Shown one piece after another: positions 9,174-17,919 of a stretch of DNA of 55,107 nt (its first letter is position 1; every line of letters starts with the position of its first letter). Made by a program: the position numbers and the translations under genes. Source of the stretch: an uncultured Prevotella sp. (lineage in GTDB: Bacteria; Bacteroidota; Bacteroidia; Bacteroidales; Bacteroidaceae); the NCBI GenBank assembly GCA_900544825.1, contig UQWP01000011.1:1-55107 (forward strand), read 5' to 3'. The notes under the pieces were generated by a model, which saw only the letters and a list, made by a program, of their open reading frames with translations, was not told the DNA's origin and ran no database searches.

Positions 9174-11021
9174 TTATTTCATATTCTCGCTCTTTTCTGC
9201 GAAATATTTCACGAGAATCTCTGCTTTGTGAGGTCCTAATACCTCTGCTAGTTCTTCTAGGCTTGCTTCCTTTATCTTTTTCATACTCTTGAACTTGTTC
9301 AGAAGCGCTTCTTTTGCCTTAGGACCGATGCCTTTGATGTCGTCTAACTCTGAATGGAGAGCATGCTTGCTGCGCTTGTCGCGATGGAAGGTGATGGCGT
9401 ATCTGTGTACCTCGTCCTGTATCTGCGTCAATACCTTGAAAAGCTCGCTTTCTGGTGGTAGAGCGATGGTTTGCGGTGGGAAACCGTAGAGGAGTTCGTT
9501 GGTGCGATGGCGGTCATCCTTGGCAAGACCTGCGATGGGGATTTTCAGGTGCAGCTCATCTTCTACCACTTCTCTAACTACCTCCATCTGACCCTTGCCG
9601 CCATCGGTAATGATAAGGTCGGGAAGTGGTGTTTCTTCCTCTATCATGCGACTGTATCTTCGTCTTACTACCTCCTGCATCGAAGCGTAATCATCCGGTC
9701 CTTCCACCGTCTTGATGTTGTATTTACGGTAGTCTTTTCGGGATGGTTTCATACCTTTATATACGATGCAGCCAGCTACGGCATCTGCGCCCGATATGTT
9801 GGAATTATCGAAGCATTCTATCTGATAAGGCAGCTTTGGCAGCTTTAGTTTTGCCTGCAATTCCTTCATCAATCGGGTTTGCTTTTGCTCAGGATTCAGC
9901 TTTTCCGCCTGCTTCAAACGGTCGAATTTATACTGCTTGCAGTTCATTTCCGATAGCTCCAGAAGGTGCTTCTTGTCGCCCCTCTGAGGCACGAAGAAGG
10001 TGGCGTCTTTCAGCTTCCATTCCATCTCGAAAGGTACGATAATCTCCTTCGAAGTGGAGTGGAAACGCTCCCTGATTTCAGGTATGGCAGTAATCAGAAG
10101 TTCCTCGTCGCTCTCCTCTAGCTTGCGCTTGTACTCGTAGGTAAAGCTCTGGTTGATGGTGCCGTTTTTCACGTGAATATAGTTGATGAAGGCGTTCTTG
10201 TTGGCGTCATCATTCACGATCGTGAAGACATCCACATCGGTAATCGTATGGCTTACCACCTCGCTTTTTGCCTCAAATTCATCCAGCAACTGGTACTTCT
10301 TCTTGTATTCTTCGGCAATTTCAAAGCGGAGAAGTTCGGCATTTTTCATCATCAAATCATAGAGATATTTACTTACTTCCCGGGTATTTCCCTTCAGAAT
10401 TTCACGTGCCTGGCGCATGTTTTCCTGATATTCCTCGTAGCTCTGCTTGTTGATGCAGGGTGCTCCGCAGTTATGAATATGGTACTCCAGACATGGCTTG
10501 TATTTGCCTTCAGCAACGCCTTCTTTCGTGATTGGAAAACGGCATGTGCGGGGTTTATAGAGCTTCTTGATGACCTCTAAAACGGCATACATACTGCCTA
10601 TATGAGGGTAAGGTCCGAAGAAGGTTCCCACCTTTTTATTGATATGGCGAGTCTTGAAAATGCGGGGAAAATACTCGTTTGTAACGCATATAGAGGGGTA
10701 GGTTTTGCCGTCTTTCAGCAAAACATTATACCTTGGATTATACTTTTTAATAAGGCTGTTTTCCAGCAAAAGTGCATCTTCTTCGGTGTTCACGACGGTG
10801 TATGAGATGTCGAAAATCTTAGAAACAAGTACCTTTGTCTTGTATCTATCTACCTCTTTATGGAAGTAGGAAGATACTCTTCTCTTCAGATTTTTCGCCT
10901 TTCCTACATATATAATCGTATGATTCTCGTCGTAATATTGATAGCTTCCCGGTTTCTCCGGCATGCTTAAAACGATGCTTTTCAACCGGGCTAATCTTTC
11001 CTCATTTTCTTGTTTCGTCAT
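9174..11021 (-). CDS. uvrC: UvrABC excinuclease subunit C
   Basis: A 615-residue protein with all expected parts in order. The N-terminal GIY-YIG nuclease (GSYQYYDENHTIIYVGKAKN, which makes the 3' incision) comes first. A UVR helical segment near residues 205-245 binds UvrB. The RNase H-like 5' nuclease is marked by ECFDNSNISG. Two C-terminal helix-hairpin-helix motifs (IKGIGPKAKEALL and the following LEELAEVLG) bind DNA. It acts in nucleotide excision repair. The ATG at 11021 gives the family N-terminus. It lies downstream of apt, separated by a palindrome that is both a terminator and a parS match, so transcription from apt may be attenuated before it. Confidence 0.96.
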   Translation of the reverse strand: MTKQENEERLARLKSIVLSMPEKPGSYQYYDENHTIIYVGKAKNLKRRVSSYFHKEVDRYKTKVLVSKIFDISYTVVNTEEDALLLENSLIKKYNPRYNVLLKDGKTYPSICVTNEYFPRIFKTRHINKKVGTFFGPYPHIGSMYAVLEVIKKLYKPRTCRFPITKEGVAEGKYKPCLEYHIHNCGAPCINKQSYEEYQENMRQAREILKGNTREVSKYLYDLMMKNAELLRFEIAEEYKKKYQLLDEFEAKSEVVSHTITDVDVFTIVNDDANKNAFINYIHVKNGTINQSFTYEYKRKLEESDEELLITAIPEIRERFHSTSKEIIVPFEMEWKLKDATFFVPQRGDKKHLLELSEMNCKQYKFDRLKQAEKLNPEQKQTRLMKELQAKLKLPKLPYQIECFDNSNISGADAVAGCIVYKGMKPSRKDYRKYNIKTVEGPDDYASMQEVVRRRYSRMIEEETPLPDLIITDGGKGQMEVVREVVEDELHLKIPIAGLAKDDRHRTNELLYGFPPQTIALPPESELFKVLTQIQDEVHRYAITFHRDKRSKHALHSELDDIKGIGPKAKEALLNKFKSMKKIKEASLEELAEVLGPHKAEILVKYFAEKSENMK

Positions 11022-11051
11022 ACCTTTATGGGGTTAAAATAGGGTAAAAGA

Positions 11052-11086
11052 GCGTTGCTGTTTCACGTGAAACGGCAACGCCCCGT
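11052..11086 (-). terminator. 30-bp palindromic terminator after apt that contains parS
   Basis: Positions 11052-11081 form a nearly perfect 30-bp palindrome (arms GCGTTGC and GCAACGC around a central TTTCACGTGAAAC; the only mismatch is 11059/11074). On the minus strand it is followed by CTCTTTT, which fits an intrinsic terminator for apt. The same bases carry a parS match, an unusual double use. Confidence 0.55.
11059..11074. promoter_or_regulatory. parS-like ParB binding site 1
   Basis: TGTTTCACGTGAAACG differs from the widely conserved parS palindrome TGTTTCACGTGAAACA at the last base only (15/16). A second site lies 773 bp away at 11832. ParB loads at such sites and spreads to organise chromosome segregation. 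Confidence 0.75.
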
Positions 11087-11135
11087 ATGCTTTTTGATTG
11101 CAATAATTGTGCTTTTTAGCTGCAACGATTATGCT

Positions 11136-11666
11136 TTATAACTGCATTAAAGTCGATACTTCTACGTCCTCATCGAAGTTCTTTCTGCCTTCGAAATTCT
11201 CGTTTACGAGCTCGATGATGAAGTTTGCATACACCTTCTTTGGGTGGAATTTCTTCACCAGATTGCAAGCTGCCTTCATGGTTCCGCCGGTAGCGAGAAG
11301 GTCGTCGTGAAGTAGGACTACATCGTTCTCGTTGATGGCATCTTCGTGGATTTCGATGGTGTCCATACCATATTCTTTCGCATAGCTTTCCTGTACGGTT
11401 TTGCATGGAAGCTTACCCGGCTTTCGGCACAAAACAACGCCTGCACCGAGACGGATTGCCAGGGCTGAAGACATCACGAAACCGCGTGATTCGATACCTA
11501 CAATCTTAGTGATTCCCTTGTCTTTGTAGATCTCATACATCTCATCGCAGATCTCTTTGAGAGACTCTGGATTCTTAAACAGGGTACTTACATCGCGGAA
11601 GTTTACACCCTTGATTGGCCAATCTGGAATGCAACGCAGATGGTCTAATAATAGCTGATTATTCAT
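11136..11666 (-). CDS. apt: adenine phosphoribosyltransferase
   Basis: A 176-residue type I phosphoribosyltransferase that salvages adenine to AMP with PRPP. The PRPP loop is LLHDDLLATGGT, with the two aspartates at residues 121-122, and the hood/flexible-loop region reads VVLCRKPGKLPCKT. Length is normal for the family. It sits between the two parS-like sites and has about 270 bp of non-coding sequence upstream, in which I could not find a TAnnTTTG promoter. Confidence 0.95.
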   Translation of the reverse strand: MNNQLLLDHLRCIPDWPIKGVNFRDVSTLFKNPESLKEICDEMYEIYKDKGITKIVGIESRGFVMSSALAIRLGAGVVLCRKPGKLPCKTVQESYAKEYGMDTIEIHEDAINENDVVLLHDDLLATGGTMKAACNLVKKFHPKKVYANFIIELVNENFEGRKNFDEDVEVSTLMQL

Positions 11667-11831
11667 TGTCTTTTATACTATAAATTAATACTATATTTCT
11701 TGTTATTTCTTCGAATTACGGCAGTTTTTATCGGCTGTGTTCCACGGAAACGCTGAAGTTTTGCTTTAACCACAATTTACTTGATGCAAAAGAATCTAAG
11801 TTCTTTGTTATCAAATGCTTTATGTGAGAGT

Positions 11832-11847
11832 GGTTTCACGTGAAACA
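11832..11847. promoter_or_regulatory. parS-like ParB binding site 2
   Basis: GGTTTCACGTGAAACA differs from the consensus parS only at the first base (15/16) and lies in the mnmG-apt intergenic region. A more decayed copy, TGTTCCACGGAAAC, is at 11737-11750. The remainder of 11667-11940 holds a decayed duplicate of the mnmG tail and no gene. Confidence 0.75.
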
Positions 11848-11907
11848 TTACGAAGAATCCCTTGTTTTGCAGTTTTTTCTTGCTGAAACCGCCAATTCTT
11901 CTGCTTG

Positions 11908-11969
11908 CCTTCCTGGTAAGACGGGCAGTACATCTTTAGCTTATCTTCCTAGCAGGACGAGCAGTACAT
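11908..11969. repeat. decayed tandem duplication of the mnmG 3' end
   Basis: Minus-strand 11908-11933 matches 11944-11969 at 21 of 26 positions with a 36-bp (12-codon) offset. Read past the stop in the mnmG frame, the copy gives DVLPVLPGR against the true tail NVLLVLLGR. Confidence 0.6.
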
Positions 11970-13812
11970 TGATGTCGCTTGGAGATACGCCTGGAATTCG
12001 GCTTGCCTGAGCCAAAGTATCAGGGTCGATGCGCTCGAGTTTTTGGCGTCCTTCTGTTGAAATCTCGAGAATCTCAGAGTAGTTGAAGCGTCCCTTGATT
12101 TTGATGTTCTCCAGGCGGTGCATCTTGTCGGCGATGAGTCGCTCGCGCTCGATGTATCCTTTGTACTTCATCTTGATTTCTGCCGCCTCGGCAATCTCTT
12201 CCTTTCGGTTGGCTGGTGCTTCCATTGCTGCCTTCAGGTCGGGAATGATTTCCGACAGGTTCTGGAGGTTGAGATGCGGACGAGCCACGAGGTCGATGAG
12301 TTTGCAACCGGCGCGGAGTGGAGTAGTGCCGAGTGCTTCGAGCTTCGGATTGATCTCGTCTTTCTTGATAGGATAGTTGGCGCAGAAGTCGATGATTCTT
12401 TCGATGGCATCTTTCTTCTCCATCCACCAGTCGTAACGTTCGCGCTTGGCGATGCCGAGCTTGTATGCTTTTTCCGTGAGTCGGGCATCGGCGTCGTCCT
12501 GGCGGAGCAGGATACGATACTCGGCTCTTGAGGTGAACATACGGTATGGTTCATCTACTCCCTTTGTGGTGAGGTCATCGATGAGCACACCGATGTAACT
12601 CTCGTCTCGCTTCATCTCGAACGTCTTGTCGCCTACACAATGAAGTGCAGCGTTGATTCCGGCAACCGTGCCCTGACCTCCTGCTTCTTCGTAACCGGTG
12701 GTTCCGTTTACCTGTCCGGCGAAGAAAAGACCCTTGATGATTTTCGACTCCAGCGAATGCTTCAGCTGGGTAGGGTCGAAGTAATCGTATTCGATGGCGT
12801 AACCTGGTCGGTAGATCTTCGCATCTCTCAACGCTGGGATTTCGTGGAGCGCATCCAGCTGGATATCCATCGGCATGCTGGATGAGAATCCGTTCAGGTA
12901 CATTTCATTGGTGTCTTCGCCTTCTGGCTCCAGGAAGAGCGGATGCTGTTCCTTGTCGGGGAAGGTGACAAGCTTGGTTTCGATGCTTGGACAGTAGCGG
13001 GGACCTGTGCTTTGGATCTGACCATTATATAAAGGTGAGTCGTTTAATCCGCTTTTCAGAATTTCGTGCACCTTGCTGTTTGTGTAACATGTCCAGCAAG
13101 GAAGCTGTTTCAGAACTCTGTGGTTGCCCATGTACGAGAACTGATGGAAATCGATGTCGCCCGGTTGCTCTTCCATGTCTTCGAAGTGAACGCTTCGCTT
13201 GTCGATGCGGACAGGAGTTCCTGTTTTCATTCTTGCCGATGTGATTCCCCATCGGGTGATGCTTTCTGTGAAATGATGAACGGCAGGTTCTGCACATCTT
13301 CCACCTTCCACCATTTTTCTTCCCACGTGCATCAATCCGTTGAGGAAGGTGCCGGCTGTGATGATGATGCTCTTGGCATAGAATTCTGCGCCCCAGATGG
13401 TGCGCACGCCGATTGCCTCTCCGTTTGCCACGAGCAGTTCATCGGCCTGGTCTTGCCAGATGTCGAGGTTGTCGGTATGGTCGAGGATGGTTCTCCATTC
13501 CCAGATGAACTTGCCGCGGTCGCATTGAGCACGAGGACTCCATACGGCAGGCCCTTTTCCTATATTAAGCATACGGAACTGGATAGCCGTCTTGTCGGTA
13601 ACGATACCCATCTGTCCGCCCAGTGCATCAATCTCTCGCACAATCTGTCCCTTGGCAATACCGCCGATGGCAGGATTGCAACTCATCTGACCAATCTTGT
13701 TCATGTCCATCGTTATCAAACAGGTGTTGGCGCCCATGTTTGCCGAGGCAGCAGCTGCCTCGCATCCGGCGTGCCCTCCACCGATAACGAGTACGTCATA
13801 ATTGAAGTTCAT
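11941..13812 (-). CDS. mnmG: tRNA uridine-5-carboxymethylaminomethyl modification enzyme MnmG
   Basis: A 623-residue FAD protein (GidA) that, with the GTPase MnmE, installs carboxymethylaminomethyl on wobble U34 of several tRNAs. The dinucleotide-binding motif GGGHAG is at residues 11-16. Other signatures are SCNPAIGGIAKG, RGPAVWSPRAQCD-like sequence near residue 90, and the C-terminal IPGVSPSDIN helical region. It diverges from sdhCAB, with opposed promoters in the 236-bp gap. It is the head of the minus-strand mnmG-apt-uvrC-dtd run. mnmE is not in the window. mnmG is often near oriC in other phyla, which fits the neighbouring parS-like sites. Confidence 0.97.
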   Translation of the reverse strand: MNFNYDVLVIGGGHAGCEAAAASANMGANTCLITMDMNKIGQMSCNPAIGGIAKGQIVREIDALGGQMGIVTDKTAIQFRMLNIGKGPAVWSPRAQCDRGKFIWEWRTILDHTDNLDIWQDQADELLVANGEAIGVRTIWGAEFYAKSIIITAGTFLNGLMHVGRKMVEGGRCAEPAVHHFTESITRWGITSARMKTGTPVRIDKRSVHFEDMEEQPGDIDFHQFSYMGNHRVLKQLPCWTCYTNSKVHEILKSGLNDSPLYNGQIQSTGPRYCPSIETKLVTFPDKEQHPLFLEPEGEDTNEMYLNGFSSSMPMDIQLDALHEIPALRDAKIYRPGYAIEYDYFDPTQLKHSLESKIIKGLFFAGQVNGTTGYEEAGGQGTVAGINAALHCVGDKTFEMKRDESYIGVLIDDLTTKGVDEPYRMFTSRAEYRILLRQDDADARLTEKAYKLGIAKRERYDWWMEKKDAIERIIDFCANYPIKKDEINPKLEALGTTPLRAGCKLIDLVARPHLNLQNLSEIIPDLKAAMEAPANRKEEIAEAAEIKMKYKGYIERERLIADKMHRLENIKIKGRFNYSEILEISTEGRQKLERIDPDTLAQASRIPGVSPSDINVLLVLLGR

Positions 13813-13850
13813 AATTTCTGTTTCTAATCTATATTTTATCTAATTTTCGG

Positions 13851-13884
13851 CAAAAGTAAGAAATTTAATTGAAATTTTAGCAAA
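13851..13884 (-). promoter_or_regulatory. mnmG promoter
   Basis: Minus strand: TTTG (13881-13884), 22 bp, then TACTTTTG (13851-13858). The -7 box is a consensus match and the spacing is slightly long. The ATG is about 38 bp downstream. Confidence 0.6.
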
Positions 13885-13889
13885 AATAC

Positions 13890-13920
13890 TTTGAGAAATC
13901 ATTAAAATATAGTAATTTTG
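13890..13920 (+). promoter_or_regulatory. sdhCAB promoter
   Basis: TTTG (13890-13893), 19 bp, then TAATTTTG (13913-13920): a full match to the Bacteroidota housekeeping promoter. The predicted start near 13927 gives a leader of about 120 nt before the sdhC ATG. It overlaps the region of the divergent mnmG promoter. Confidence 0.75.
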
Positions 13921-14048
13921 CAGCAGACTTGCGAAAATATACCTATAAATGAGGATTGCAGAATGCCTTAAATGTGGTATTGCAAGTACGAGATGAAGGA
14001 AATAATTAATTAGTTTCAAACAGTTAAATAATTAAAATTCAATCATTT

Positions 14049-14732
14049 ATGTGGTTAATCAATTCATCTATTGGTAGAAAGGTAGTGATGTCAGTAACTG
14101 GTATCGCTCTTATTCTATTCTTGACATTCCACGGTTGCATGAATGTGGTTGCGCTTTTCTCTGGAGAAGCTTACAACGCAATCTGCGAGTTGTTGGGTGC
14201 TAACTGGTACGCCGTAGTTGCAACTTTAGGTTTGGCAGCTTTGGCAGTTTGTCACATCGTATACGCTTTCATCCTGACAGCACAGAACCGTCGTGCTCGT
14301 GGTAACCAGCGTTACGAGGTAACCGCAAAGCCAGAGAAGGTAGAGTGGGCTAGCCAGAATATGTTGGTACTTGGTATCATCATCGTTCTCGGTCTTTTGC
14401 TTCACCTTTTCAATTTCTGGTACAACATGATGTTTGCTGAGCTTTTGGGTACTAGCTTCGGTCACCACCCAGCAGATGGCTTCGCATTCATTCAGGACAC
14501 CTTCGCTAACCCAGTATTCGTAGTTCTCTACATCATCTGGTTGGTAGCTCTTTGGTTCCACCTCACTCACGGTTTCTGGAGTGCTATTCAGACTCTCGGT
14601 TGGAGCGGTAAGACTTGGTTCTGCCGTTGGAAGATGATCGGTATGATTTACTCTACCATTCTGCTTCTCCTCTTCATTGTAGTTGTATTGGCATTCGCTT
14701 TCGGTTGCGCTCCATCTTTGTGCTGCGCATAA
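14049..14732 (+). CDS. sdhC: succinate dehydrogenase/fumarate reductase cytochrome b subunit
   Basis: A 227-residue membrane anchor with five hydrophobic helices. Conserved histidines in the membrane helices (for example FLTFHGCMN, VCHIVYAF, HLTHGFW) are candidate haem b ligands. It matches the diheme single-anchor type found with menaquinone-linked enzymes of this phylum, in which one protein replaces SdhC and SdhD. It passes electrons between menaquinol and the soluble SdhAB dimer. In fermenting gut Prevotella the complex usually works as fumarate reductase, producing succinate; direction cannot be read from sequence. First gene of the operon, 32 bp before sdhA. Codon use is strongly biased to GGT, CGT and GCT, suggesting high expression. 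Confidence 0.94.
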   Translation: MWLINSSIGRKVVMSVTGIALILFLTFHGCMNVVALFSGEAYNAICELLGANWYAVVATLGLAALAVCHIVYAFILTAQNRRARGNQRYEVTAKPEKVEWASQNMLVLGIIIVLGLLLHLFNFWYNMMFAELLGTSFGHHPADGFAFIQDTFANPVFVVLYIIWLVALWFHLTHGFWSAIQTLGWSGKTWFCRWKMIGMIYSTILLLLFIVVVLAFAFGCAPSLCCA

Positions 14733-14764
14733 TTCGTATAATCATTTAAGTATTAAAAAAGATT

Positions 14765-16747
14765 ATGGCAAAAACATTAAATTCTAGAATACCTGAAGGA
14801 CCAGTAGCTGAGAAATGGACCAACTATAAGGCTCACCAGCGTTTGGTTAACCCTAAGAATAAGTTAAAGCTCGACGTTATCGTTGTAGGTACAGGTTTGG
14901 CAGGTGCTTCTGCTGCTGCTTCTCTCGGCGAGATGGGCTTCAATATCTTGAACTTCTGCATCCAGGATTCTCCACGTCGTGCTCACTCTATCGCTGCACA
15001 GGGTGGTATCAATGCAGCTAAGAATTATCAGAATGATGGTGACTCTGTTTACCGTCTGTTCTACGATACTGTAAAGGGTGGTGACTACCGTGCTCGTGAG
15101 GCTAACGTTTACCGTTTGGCTGAGGTGAGCAACGACATCATCGACCAGTGCGTAGCTCAGGGCGTTCCTTTCGCTCGTGAGTACGGTGGTATGTTGGCTA
15201 ACCGTTCTTTCGGTGGTGCTCAGGTATCTCGTACATTCTATGCTAAGGGTCAGACAGGTCAGCAGCTCCTCCTCGGTGCTTACTCTTCTTTGAGCCGCAT
15301 GGTTGAGGCAGGTAAGGTTAAGCTCTTCACTCGTTACGAGATGGAGGATGTCGTGATCGTTGACGGTCACGCTCGTGGTATCATCGCCAAGAATTTGATC
15401 ACAGGTAAGTTGGAGCGTTTCTCTGCCAACGCCGTAGTTATCGCTACTGGTGGTTATGGTAACGCTTACTTCCTTTCTACAAACGCTATGGGTTGTAACT
15501 GTACAGCAGCTATCCAGTGCTACCGCAAGGGTGCTGACTTCGCTAACCCATCTTACGTTCAGATTCACCCAACATGTATCCCTGTTCACGGTACAAACCA
15601 GAGTAAGTTGACTTTGATGTCAGAGTCACTCCGTAACGATGGTCGTATCTGGGTTCCTAAGAAGATTGAGGATGCTAAGGCATTGCAGGCAGGTACAAAG
15701 AAGGGTTCTGATATTCCTGAGGAAGACCGCGACTACTACTTGGAGCGCCGTTACCCAGCATTCGGTAACCTGGTTCCTCGTGACGTGGCTTCTCGTGCAG
15801 CTAAGGAGCGTTGCGACAAGGGCTTCGGTGTTAACAACACAGGTCTTGCCGTATTCCTCGACTTCTCTGAGTCTATCAACCGTCTCGGCATCGACGTTAT
15901 CCTGCAGCGTTATGGCAACCTCTTCGATATGTATGAGGAGATTACCGACGTTAACCCAGGTGAGTTGGCTAACGAGATTAACGGCGTGAAGTACTACAAC
16001 CCAATGATGATCTTCCCTGCTATCCACTATACAATGGGTGGTATCTGGGTTGACTACGAGTTGATGACCACTATCCCAGGTCTCTTCGCTATTGGTGAGT
16101 GTAACTTCTCTGACCACGGTGCTAACCGTCTTGGTGCATCTGCTTTGATGCAGGGTTTGGCTGACGGTTACTTCGTATTGCCATACACTATCCAGAACTA
16201 CTTGGCTGACCAGGCATTGTGGCCAAAGCTCTCTACCGATCTCCCAGAGTTCGCAGAGGCAGAGGCAGGTGTTCAGAAGGAAATCGACCGCCTGATGGGT
16301 ATCCAGGGCAAGCGCTCTGTAGATTCTATCCACAAGGAGTTGGGTCACATCCTTTGGGAGCACGTAGGTATGGGTCGTACCAAGGAAGGTCTTGAGGAAG
16401 GCTTGAAGAAGATGAAGGCTCTCCGCGAGGAATTCAACAAGAACCTCTTCATCCCTGGCAAGAAGGAAGGCTTGAACGTAGAGTTGGATAAGGCTATCCA
16501 CTTGCGTGACTTCATCTTGATGGGCGAGTTGATCGCTTACGATGCATTGCACCGCAACGAGAGCTGTGGTGGTCACTTCCGTGAGGAGTACCAGACAGAG
16601 GAAGGCGAGGCTAAGCGTGATGACGAGAACTTCTTCTACGTAGGTTGCTGGGAGTATCAGGGCAACGATACAACTGCTCCAGTGCTCAACAAGGAACCTC
16701 TCGAGTATGAGGCAATTAAGGTACAGACAAGAAATTACAAGAATTAA
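14765..16747 (+). CDS. sdhA: succinate dehydrogenase/fumarate reductase flavoprotein subunit
   Basis: A 660-residue flavoprotein. The FAD-binding GTGLAG is at residues 42-47, and His74 in RRAHSIAAQGG is in the position of the histidine covalently bound to FAD. The catalytic region contains HPTCIP, and the conserved FSDHGANRLGASAL is present. It oxidises succinate or reduces fumarate at the cytoplasmic face. The length is typical of the Bacteroidota/epsilon-type enzyme. Codon bias is extreme, and as a side effect the antisense strand has open frames of up to 404 codons that are not genes. The start at 14765 lies 32 bp after sdhC, and sdhB follows after 15 bp. Confidence 0.97.
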   Translation: MAKTLNSRIPEGPVAEKWTNYKAHQRLVNPKNKLKLDVIVVGTGLAGASAAASLGEMGFNILNFCIQDSPRRAHSIAAQGGINAAKNYQNDGDSVYRLFYDTVKGGDYRAREANVYRLAEVSNDIIDQCVAQGVPFAREYGGMLANRSFGGAQVSRTFYAKGQTGQQLLLGAYSSLSRMVEAGKVKLFTRYEMEDVVIVDGHARGIIAKNLITGKLERFSANAVVIATGGYGNAYFLSTNAMGCNCTAAIQCYRKGADFANPSYVQIHPTCIPVHGTNQSKLTLMSESLRNDGRIWVPKKIEDAKALQAGTKKGSDIPEEDRDYYLERRYPAFGNLVPRDVASRAAKERCDKGFGVNNTGLAVFLDFSESINRLGIDVILQRYGNLFDMYEEITDVNPGELANEINGVKYYNPMMIFPAIHYTMGGIWVDYELMTTIPGLFAIGECNFSDHGANRLGASALMQGLADGYFVLPYTIQNYLADQALWPKLSTDLPEFAEAEAGVQKEIDRLMGIQGKRSVDSIHKELGHILWEHVGMGRTKEGLEEGLKKMKALREEFNKNLFIPGKKEGLNVELDKAIHLRDFILMGELIAYDALHRNESCGGHFREEYQTEEGEAKRDDENFFYVGCWEYQGNDTTAPVLNKEPLEYEAIKVQTRNYKN

Positions 16748-16762
16748 AAAGCGAACAAGACA

Positions 16763-17521
16763 ATGGCAAGAAATATAAGTTTCACAGTTAAGTATTGGAA
16801 GCAGGACGGCCCTAATGCACAGGGTCACTTCGATACACACGAGATGAAGAACATCCCAGATGATACCTCATTCCTCGAGATGCTCGACATCTTGAACGAG
16901 GAGCTCATCGAGTCAGGTCAGGAGCCTTTCGTCTTCGACCACGACTGCCGCGAGGGTATCTGCGGTATGTGCTCTCTCTATATTAATGGTACACCTCATG
17001 GTAAGACAGAGCGTGGTGCTACAACATGTCAGCTCTACATGCGTCGTTTCAACGATGGTGACGTGATCACCGTTGAGCCTTGGCGTTCTGCTGGTTTCCC
17101 TATCATCAAGGACTGTATGGTTGACCGTTCAGCATTCGACAAGATCATCCAGGCAGGTGGTTACACCAGCATCCGTACAGGTCAGGCTCAGGATGCCAAC
17201 GCTATCCTGATTCCTAAGGAGAATGCAGACGAGGCAATGGATTGCGCTACATGTATCGGTTGCGGTGCTTGTGTTGCTGCATGTAAGAATGGTTCTGCAA
17301 TGCTCTTCGTCAGCTCAAAGGTTAGCCAGTTGGCACTTCTCCCACAGGGTCGTGTAGAGGCTGCTGCCCGTGCTAAGAAGATGATTGCACGTATGGATGA
17401 GCTCGGATTCGGTAACTGTACAAACACTCGTGCTTGCGAGGCTGTTTGTCCTAAGAACGAGTCTATCGCTAACATCGCCCGCTTGAACCGTGAGTTCTTG
17501 AAGGCTAAGTTGGCTGACTAA
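16763..17521 (+). CDS. sdhB: succinate dehydrogenase/fumarate reductase iron-sulfur subunit
   Basis: A 252-residue protein that carries electrons from FAD to the cytochrome. The plant-type [2Fe-2S] ligands are Cys62, Cys67, Cys70 and Cys89 (CREGICGMC). The C-terminal ferredoxin-like part has CATCIGCGAC at 161-170 with Cys174, and Cys219, Cys225 and Cys229. Together these supply ligands for the [4Fe-4S] and [3Fe-4S] clusters. It is the last gene of sdhCAB and is followed by a hairpin terminator within 30 bp. Confidence 0.97.
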   Translation: MARNISFTVKYWKQDGPNAQGHFDTHEMKNIPDDTSFLEMLDILNEELIESGQEPFVFDHDCREGICGMCSLYINGTPHGKTERGATTCQLYMRRFNDGDVITVEPWRSAGFPIIKDCMVDRSAFDKIIQAGGYTSIRTGQAQDANAILIPKENADEAMDCATCIGCGACVAACKNGSAMLFVSSKVSQLALLPQGRVEAAARAKKMIARMDELGFGNCTNTRACEAVCPKNESIANIARLNREFLKAKLAD

Positions 17522-17550
17522 TCCATCGTATCTCTTTAGACACAGGAATT

Positions 17551-17588
17551 TTCTCTCTGCATTCTTAGGAATGCGAGAGAATTTTCTC
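17551..17588 (+). terminator. sdhCAB terminator
   Basis: Stem of TTCTCTCTGCATTC (17551-17564) with GAATGCGAGAGAA (17569-17581), one bulged base, loop TTAG, followed by TTTTCTC. It sits 30 bp after the sdhB stop. Confidence 0.75.
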
Positions 17589-17593
17589 AAAAA

Positions 17594-17802
17594 CCCTTCA
17601 CCCTTCACCTTTTGGGCGTAAGCGGCTGAAGGATAGGAAGTTGGGTGGGTGAAGGGTTGGAAAGACTCTTCACCCACCCTTCACCTTTTTATAGGGATAG
17701 GTGAAGAGTGGTGAAGGGTGGTGAAGGGTCAGCGCCACTCTTCACCGCTCGAATCCCCTGTGTTTATCGGGGTTTCAGGCGAAAAGGTGAAGGGTGAAGA
17801 GT
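17594..17802. repeat. GGGTGAAG fold-back repeat cluster
   Basis: A 210-bp stretch built almost wholly from CCCTTCACC and GGTGAAGGG words in both orientations. The outer arms CTTCACCCTTCACCTTTT (17596-17613) and its exact complement (17782-17799) form an 18-bp inverted repeat. Inner copies at about 17643-17657, 17665-17687 and 17700-17729 can pair with one another. No gene is seen between 17522 and 18156. Confidence 0.75.
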
Positions 17803-17919
17803 AAAAACGAGAGTAGGCTTTTTTACTGCGGAAGCATCCTGATGGTTAAGGAGTGCGCTCTTTGGCAGTAGGGCTACATCCCGTTTTGGATGAAGCCTCA
17901 TTCCTATTATTGCTTCGCG

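Noticed and set aside
10165..10180. parS-like core in uvrC
   Set aside because: Only 12/16 identical; the outer bases that matter for ParB are lost.
15626..16840. 404-codon open frame antisense to sdhA, and a 241-codon one at 14864-15589
   Set aside because: They mirror the strongly biased codon use of sdhA, have no start context or recognisable domains, and read as Thr/Leu/Val-rich noise.
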